A DNA stretch of 64,000 nt from a bacterium (GTDB taxonomy: Bacteria > Hydrothermota > Tepidihabitantia > SM23-42 > JAOAFX01): the NCBI GenBank assembly GCA_036382775.1, contig DASVHD010000030.1, forward strand, positions 1-64,000, given 5' to 3'. Both the position numbers and the translations under genes were made by a program. Position 1 is the first letter of the stretch. Each line of letters begins with the position of its first letter. A model generated the notes under the pieces. The model was not told where the DNA came from. It made no database searches and saw only the letters and a program-made list of their open reading frames with translations. Positions 61,208 through 64,000 of this stretch are shown here, piece by piece.

Positions 61208-62017
61208 ATGCTCGGACTTGTTCTTGGCGGCGGCGGCGCGAAGGGATACGCCCATATAGGCGTGCTGAAAGTCCTTGAGGAACTAAAGGTAAAGCCGGAT
61301 ATCATTGTCGGCGCCAGTATGGGTTCCCTGGTCGGCGGTTTTTACGCCGCCGGGTACTCAGTTGCGCAGATCGAACAGCTTGCCCTGCAAATCGACAAAA
61401 AAAAGAAAAGGTGGCTTTTCCCCCTGCATCTGTCAAAAAAGGGATTGATCGACGGCAAACGCGTTGTTCAGTACTTAACCCCGTATCTTGGCGATAAAAG
61501 GATCGAAGACCTGCCTGTACGCTATGCCGCGACCGCGGTCGATATCGAGTCGCGGGAGGAGGTGGTCATCGACCATGGCGGGCTCATCCCGGCGATCCGG
61601 GCATCGATCTCCATCCCGGTCGCGTTCATGCCGCACCAGTACGCGGGCCGGGTCCTGATCGACGGTGGTTTCCCCAACCCCGTGCCGGTGTCGGTTGCCT
61701 GCAGGATGGGCGCGGACAGGATCGTCGGTGTGAACGTGCTGACCACATCGGCATACCCCCAGGTGTTTTTAACGTCTAAGATCCCCACTGGCAAGACTTA
61801 CCGCATGAAAAAGATCCTGGATACGACCATGGACATCATATCGTCGCGCCTGATTGACTTTGAAATGAGCAAAGCCGTCGACACGCTTCTGATCAACGTT
61901 AACACCGAGGGTATCGATATCAGCCATTTTGAAAAAGCCAGACCCGCGATCGAACGCGGGTATGATGAAGCGCGCCGGCGCATGAATGACATTCAAAAAT
62001 TTCTTAAGCCCACGTAA
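61208..62017 (+). CDS. Patatin-like phospholipase
   Basis: A 269-aa serine lipid acyl hydrolase of the RssA-like group. The oxyanion loop GLVLGGGGAKGYAHIG is at the N-terminus. The nucleophile elbow is GASMGSLVGG, and the dyad aspartate is in LIDGGFPNPV. No signal peptide. The ATG at 61208 was chosen for family alignment and the -10 box 9 nt upstream; the frame extends upstream without homology. Confidence 0.9.
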   Translation: MLGLVLGGGGAKGYAHIGVLKVLEELKVKPDIIVGASMGSLVGGFYAAGYSVAQIEQLALQIDKKKKRWLFPLHLSKKGLIDGKRVVQYLTPYLGDKRIEDLPVRYAATAVDIESREEVVIDHGGLIPAIRASISIPVAFMPHQYAGRVLIDGGFPNPVPVSVACRMGADRIVGVNVLTTSAYPQVFLTSKIPTGKTYRMKKILDTTMDIISSRLIDFEMSKAVDTLLINVNTEGIDISHFEKARPAIERGYDEARRRMNDIQKFLKPT

Positions 62018-62086
62018 TACCTAATTTCTCGGAATATTTCCTCTTTGCGGCGGTATTATATCATAGCAACCAAGCAAGGAGGAAAC

Positions 62087-64000
62087 ATGATACGCACAAT
62101 ATTACTGACGGCATTAAGCATAGTATGCACCGTACTCTCGCCAAAACCGGCGTTCACCGCGCCGCAGACCGAGACCGGCGAGGACAGCCTGTCGCCTTAT
62201 TTCCTGGTCGAAGGCGATCCCAAGGTCGAGCGCTTTCCGCTCCTTAAGAACACGGTCCAGGTCAATATCGCCGGCGTCATTGCCGAGGTCGAACTGACCC
62301 AGGTCTACAAGAATGACGGCAAAAAGACGATCGAGGCCGTCTACGTATTCCCGCTCGGCACCAAATCCGCCATTCACGCGATGACGATGAAGATCGGCGA
62401 CCGTACTATCGAGGCGAAGATCGAGGAAACGTTCAAGGCGCAAAAGATCTACGAGGACGCTAAAAATAACGGTCAGGTCGCTTCGCTCCTGGAACAGAAG
62501 CGGCCGAACGTGTTCCAGATGAAGGTCGCCAACATCATGCCCGGTGAGGTCATCGAGGTCGTGGTCAAGTATACGGAGATCCTCGTTCCCGAAGACGGTA
62601 TTTATAGTTTCATATTCCCGACCGTGGTCGGTCCGCGCTATACGGGCGAGTCGGATGCGACCGATATCAAAACCAAGGACAACTGGCTGGTATCACCGTA
62701 CCTGCATGAAGGCACGATGGCGCCTTATGAATTCGACATCAAGGTCAACATCAGCTCGGGCATCCCTCTTTCCAAAGTCTGGGTGACATCGCACAAGGTC
62801 GCGGTCAAAAAGTCCGGCGACCGCAAGGCGGCGATCACGCTTGCTCCGTCTGAAAAAAACGGCGGCAACCGGGATTTCATCGTAAGATATAACTTAAAGG
62901 GTAACGCGATCCAGACCGGCCTCATGCTTTACCCGGGCGATGACGAAAAATATTTCCTGCTCATGCTTGAACCGCCTGAGCAGGTCAACATCGATATGGT
63001 CCCGTCCCGTGAATATGTCTTCATCATCGATGTCTCCGGATCCATGTACGGATTTCCGCTGGAAGTCAGCAAAGCTTTGATAAAGAATATCATCGGGGGA
63101 TTGCGACCCAAGGATTACTTCAACATCCTGTTCTTCGCGGGCGGCTCAGATGTCCTGTCCGAGGTCCCGCTGGCAGCGAACGAAGCCAACAAGAAAAAAG
63201 CCATTGATATGGTGATGTCCCAGAGCGGCGGCGGCGGTACCGAGATCCTGGACGCTTTCCAAAGAGCCCTCGCGCTTGAGAAGAAGCCGGGCTTGTCGCG
63301 CATCATCATCACGGCGACGGACGGCTATGTCTCGGTTGAGAAAGAAGTGTTCAATATCATCCGCGACAACCTTAAGGCGGCCAATTTCTTCGCCTTTGGC
63401 ATTGGTACCGGCGTTAACCGCTATCTCATCGAGGGCATCGCGCGGACCGGGATGGGCGAGCCTTTTGTGGTGATAAATGAGGAAGAGGCCGAACAGACCG
63501 CCGCGAAATTCACTGATTACATCAAGCACCCCCTGCTGACCGACATCGAGGTTTCCTTCAAGGGATTCGACGCTTACGACGTGGAACCGCTCTCGTTGCC
63601 TGACCTGTTCGCGCGCCGACCCCTTGTCCTGTTCGGCAAATACAAGACCGCCTGGGGCAGCATCCGGGTCTCGGGTAAGACGGTCAAAGGCGATTACGTG
63701 AAAAAGATCAATGTCACGCCGTTCCTCGAGGACAAACAGAATACCGCGCTGGAATATATCTGGGCGCGCGAGAAGATCGCGCGGCTCGCCGACTACGGTC
63801 AAATGGGCGGAGATGTCAAGGAAGAGGTCACGAAGCTCGGCCTGAAACATCACCTCATGACCGAGTATACGTCGTTTGTCGCGGTCGACAAGATCATCCG
63901 CAAGACCGGTGAAGTGGTCACGGTCAAACAGCCTTTGCCCCTTCCGCAGGGCGTTTCAGATTACGCGGTGGGCGGGGCGGCCGGCCAGAGTTTGGGCATG
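62087..64000 (+). CDS. VIT and VWA domain secreted protein (3' end outside window)
   Basis: 638 codons are open to the window edge from the ATG at 62087, preceded by AAGGAGG. A signal peptide MIRTILLTALSIVCTVLS comes first. It is followed by a vault inter-alpha-trypsin (VIT) domain at about residues 45-170, with VAEVELTQVYKNDG-like and VFPLG blocks. A von Willebrand A domain then has the MIDAS motif DVSGSM. The C-terminal TEYTSFVAVDK segment is typical of bacterial VIT-VWA proteins. Function is usually adhesion or stress related; the real end lies beyond 64000. Confidence 0.88.
   Translation, partial: MIRTILLTALSIVCTVLSPKPAFTAPQTETGEDSLSPYFLVEGDPKVERFPLLKNTVQVNIAGVIAEVELTQVYKNDGKKTIEAVYVFPLGTKSAIHAMTMKIGDRTIEAKIEETFKAQKIYEDAKNNGQVASLLEQKRPNVFQMKVANIMPGEVIEVVVKYTEILVPEDGIYSFIFPTVVGPRYTGESDATDIKTKDNWLVSPYLHEGTMAPYEFDIKVNISSGIPLSKVWVTSHKVAVKKSGDRKAAITLAPSEKNGGNRDFIVRYNLKGNAIQTGLMLYPGDDEKYFLLMLEPPEQVNIDMVPSREYVFIIDVSGSMYGFPLEVSKALIKNIIGGLRPKDYFNILFFAGGSDVLSEVPLAANEANKKKAIDMVMSQSGGGGTEILDAFQRALALEKKPGLSRIIITATDGYVSVEKEVFNIIRDNLKAANFFAFGIGTGVNRYLIEGIARTGMGEPFVVINEEEAEQTAAKFTDYIKHPLLTDIEVSFKGFDAYDVEPLSLPDLFARRPLVLFGKYKTAWGSIRVSGKTVKGDYVKKINVTPFLEDKQNTALEYIWAREKIARLADYGQMGGDVKEEVTKLGLKHHLMTEYTSFVAVDKIIRKTGEVVTVKQPLPLPQGVSDYAVGGAAGQSLGM

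Overview
This looks like a Gram-negative bacterium from a poorly cultivated lineage. Evidence: outer-membrane barrel and lipoprotein genes, a late-acyltransferase-like gene, MurA, the IspG step of the MEP pathway, and several secreted repeat proteins ending in type-A (T9SS/Por-like) C-terminal sorting domains. The mannose-family PTS, GH57 glucanotransferase, three PilT ATPases and FG-GAP/BNR proteins fit an FCB-affiliated candidate phylum (WOR-3/Stahlbacteria-like). That placement is an inference; no rRNA gene is present.

Layout. (1) About 1-11.0 kb, minus strand: one long operon from a consensus promoter at 10988-11015. It encodes a TonB-receptor-like barrel, PTS IIB, a GH57 4-alpha-glucanotransferase, PTS IIC and IID, HPr, Enzyme I, a bifunctional phosphoglucose/phosphomannose isomerase and a large secreted repeat protein, followed by a duplicated 3' fragment of the isomerase gene. 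Sugar uptake by a Man-type PTS would feed the isomerase directly. (2) 11.1-21.6 kb, minus strand: accC, a pilT, accB and a TPR gene in one unit; a DUF4837-like lipoprotein, recG, two more pilT genes and a small lipoprotein in another. (3) 21.8-28.3 kb, plus strand: aminotransferase, LpxL-like acyltransferase, dUTPase, GT4 glycosyltransferase, MFS transporter, polysaccharide deacetylase and TPR protein, mostly coupled by 4-nt overlaps. (4) 28.5-43.1 kb, minus strand: an AT-rich defence island. A type I restriction-modification operon (hsdM, hsdS, hsdR) is interleaved with Fic, an AbiJ-NTD4/HEPN-like protein, a large REase-STAND NTPase, a HEPN protein, a YgjP-like metallopeptidase and a tyrosine recombinase. 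(5) 43.2-47.3 kb: murA, ispG, a GATase and an M24 peptidase. (6) tRNA-Cys and a bidirectional terminator, then an HtrA protease with several PDZ domains and an inactive relative. (7) 50.6-61 kb: BNR/sialidase-fold and FG-GAP secreted proteins, a HEAT lipoprotein, and a Ser/Thr kinase with an FHA-GGDEF protein. (8) 61.2 kb to the end: patatin-like phospholipase and a VIT-VWA protein running off the window.

Most notable. The AbiJ/HEPN + REase-STAND pair embedded in the RM operon is the best candidate for an undescribed system. hsdR carries three sites with in-frame insertions of dispersed repeats. Promoters are strikingly uniform (TTGACA, 16-nt spacer, TATAAT), and four genes have exactly 6 nt between the -10 box and ATG, predicting leaderless mRNAs. 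Two secreted-protein genes are each cut by one in-frame stop. Several intergenic segments hold simple word-like repeats that also occur inside coding sequences.
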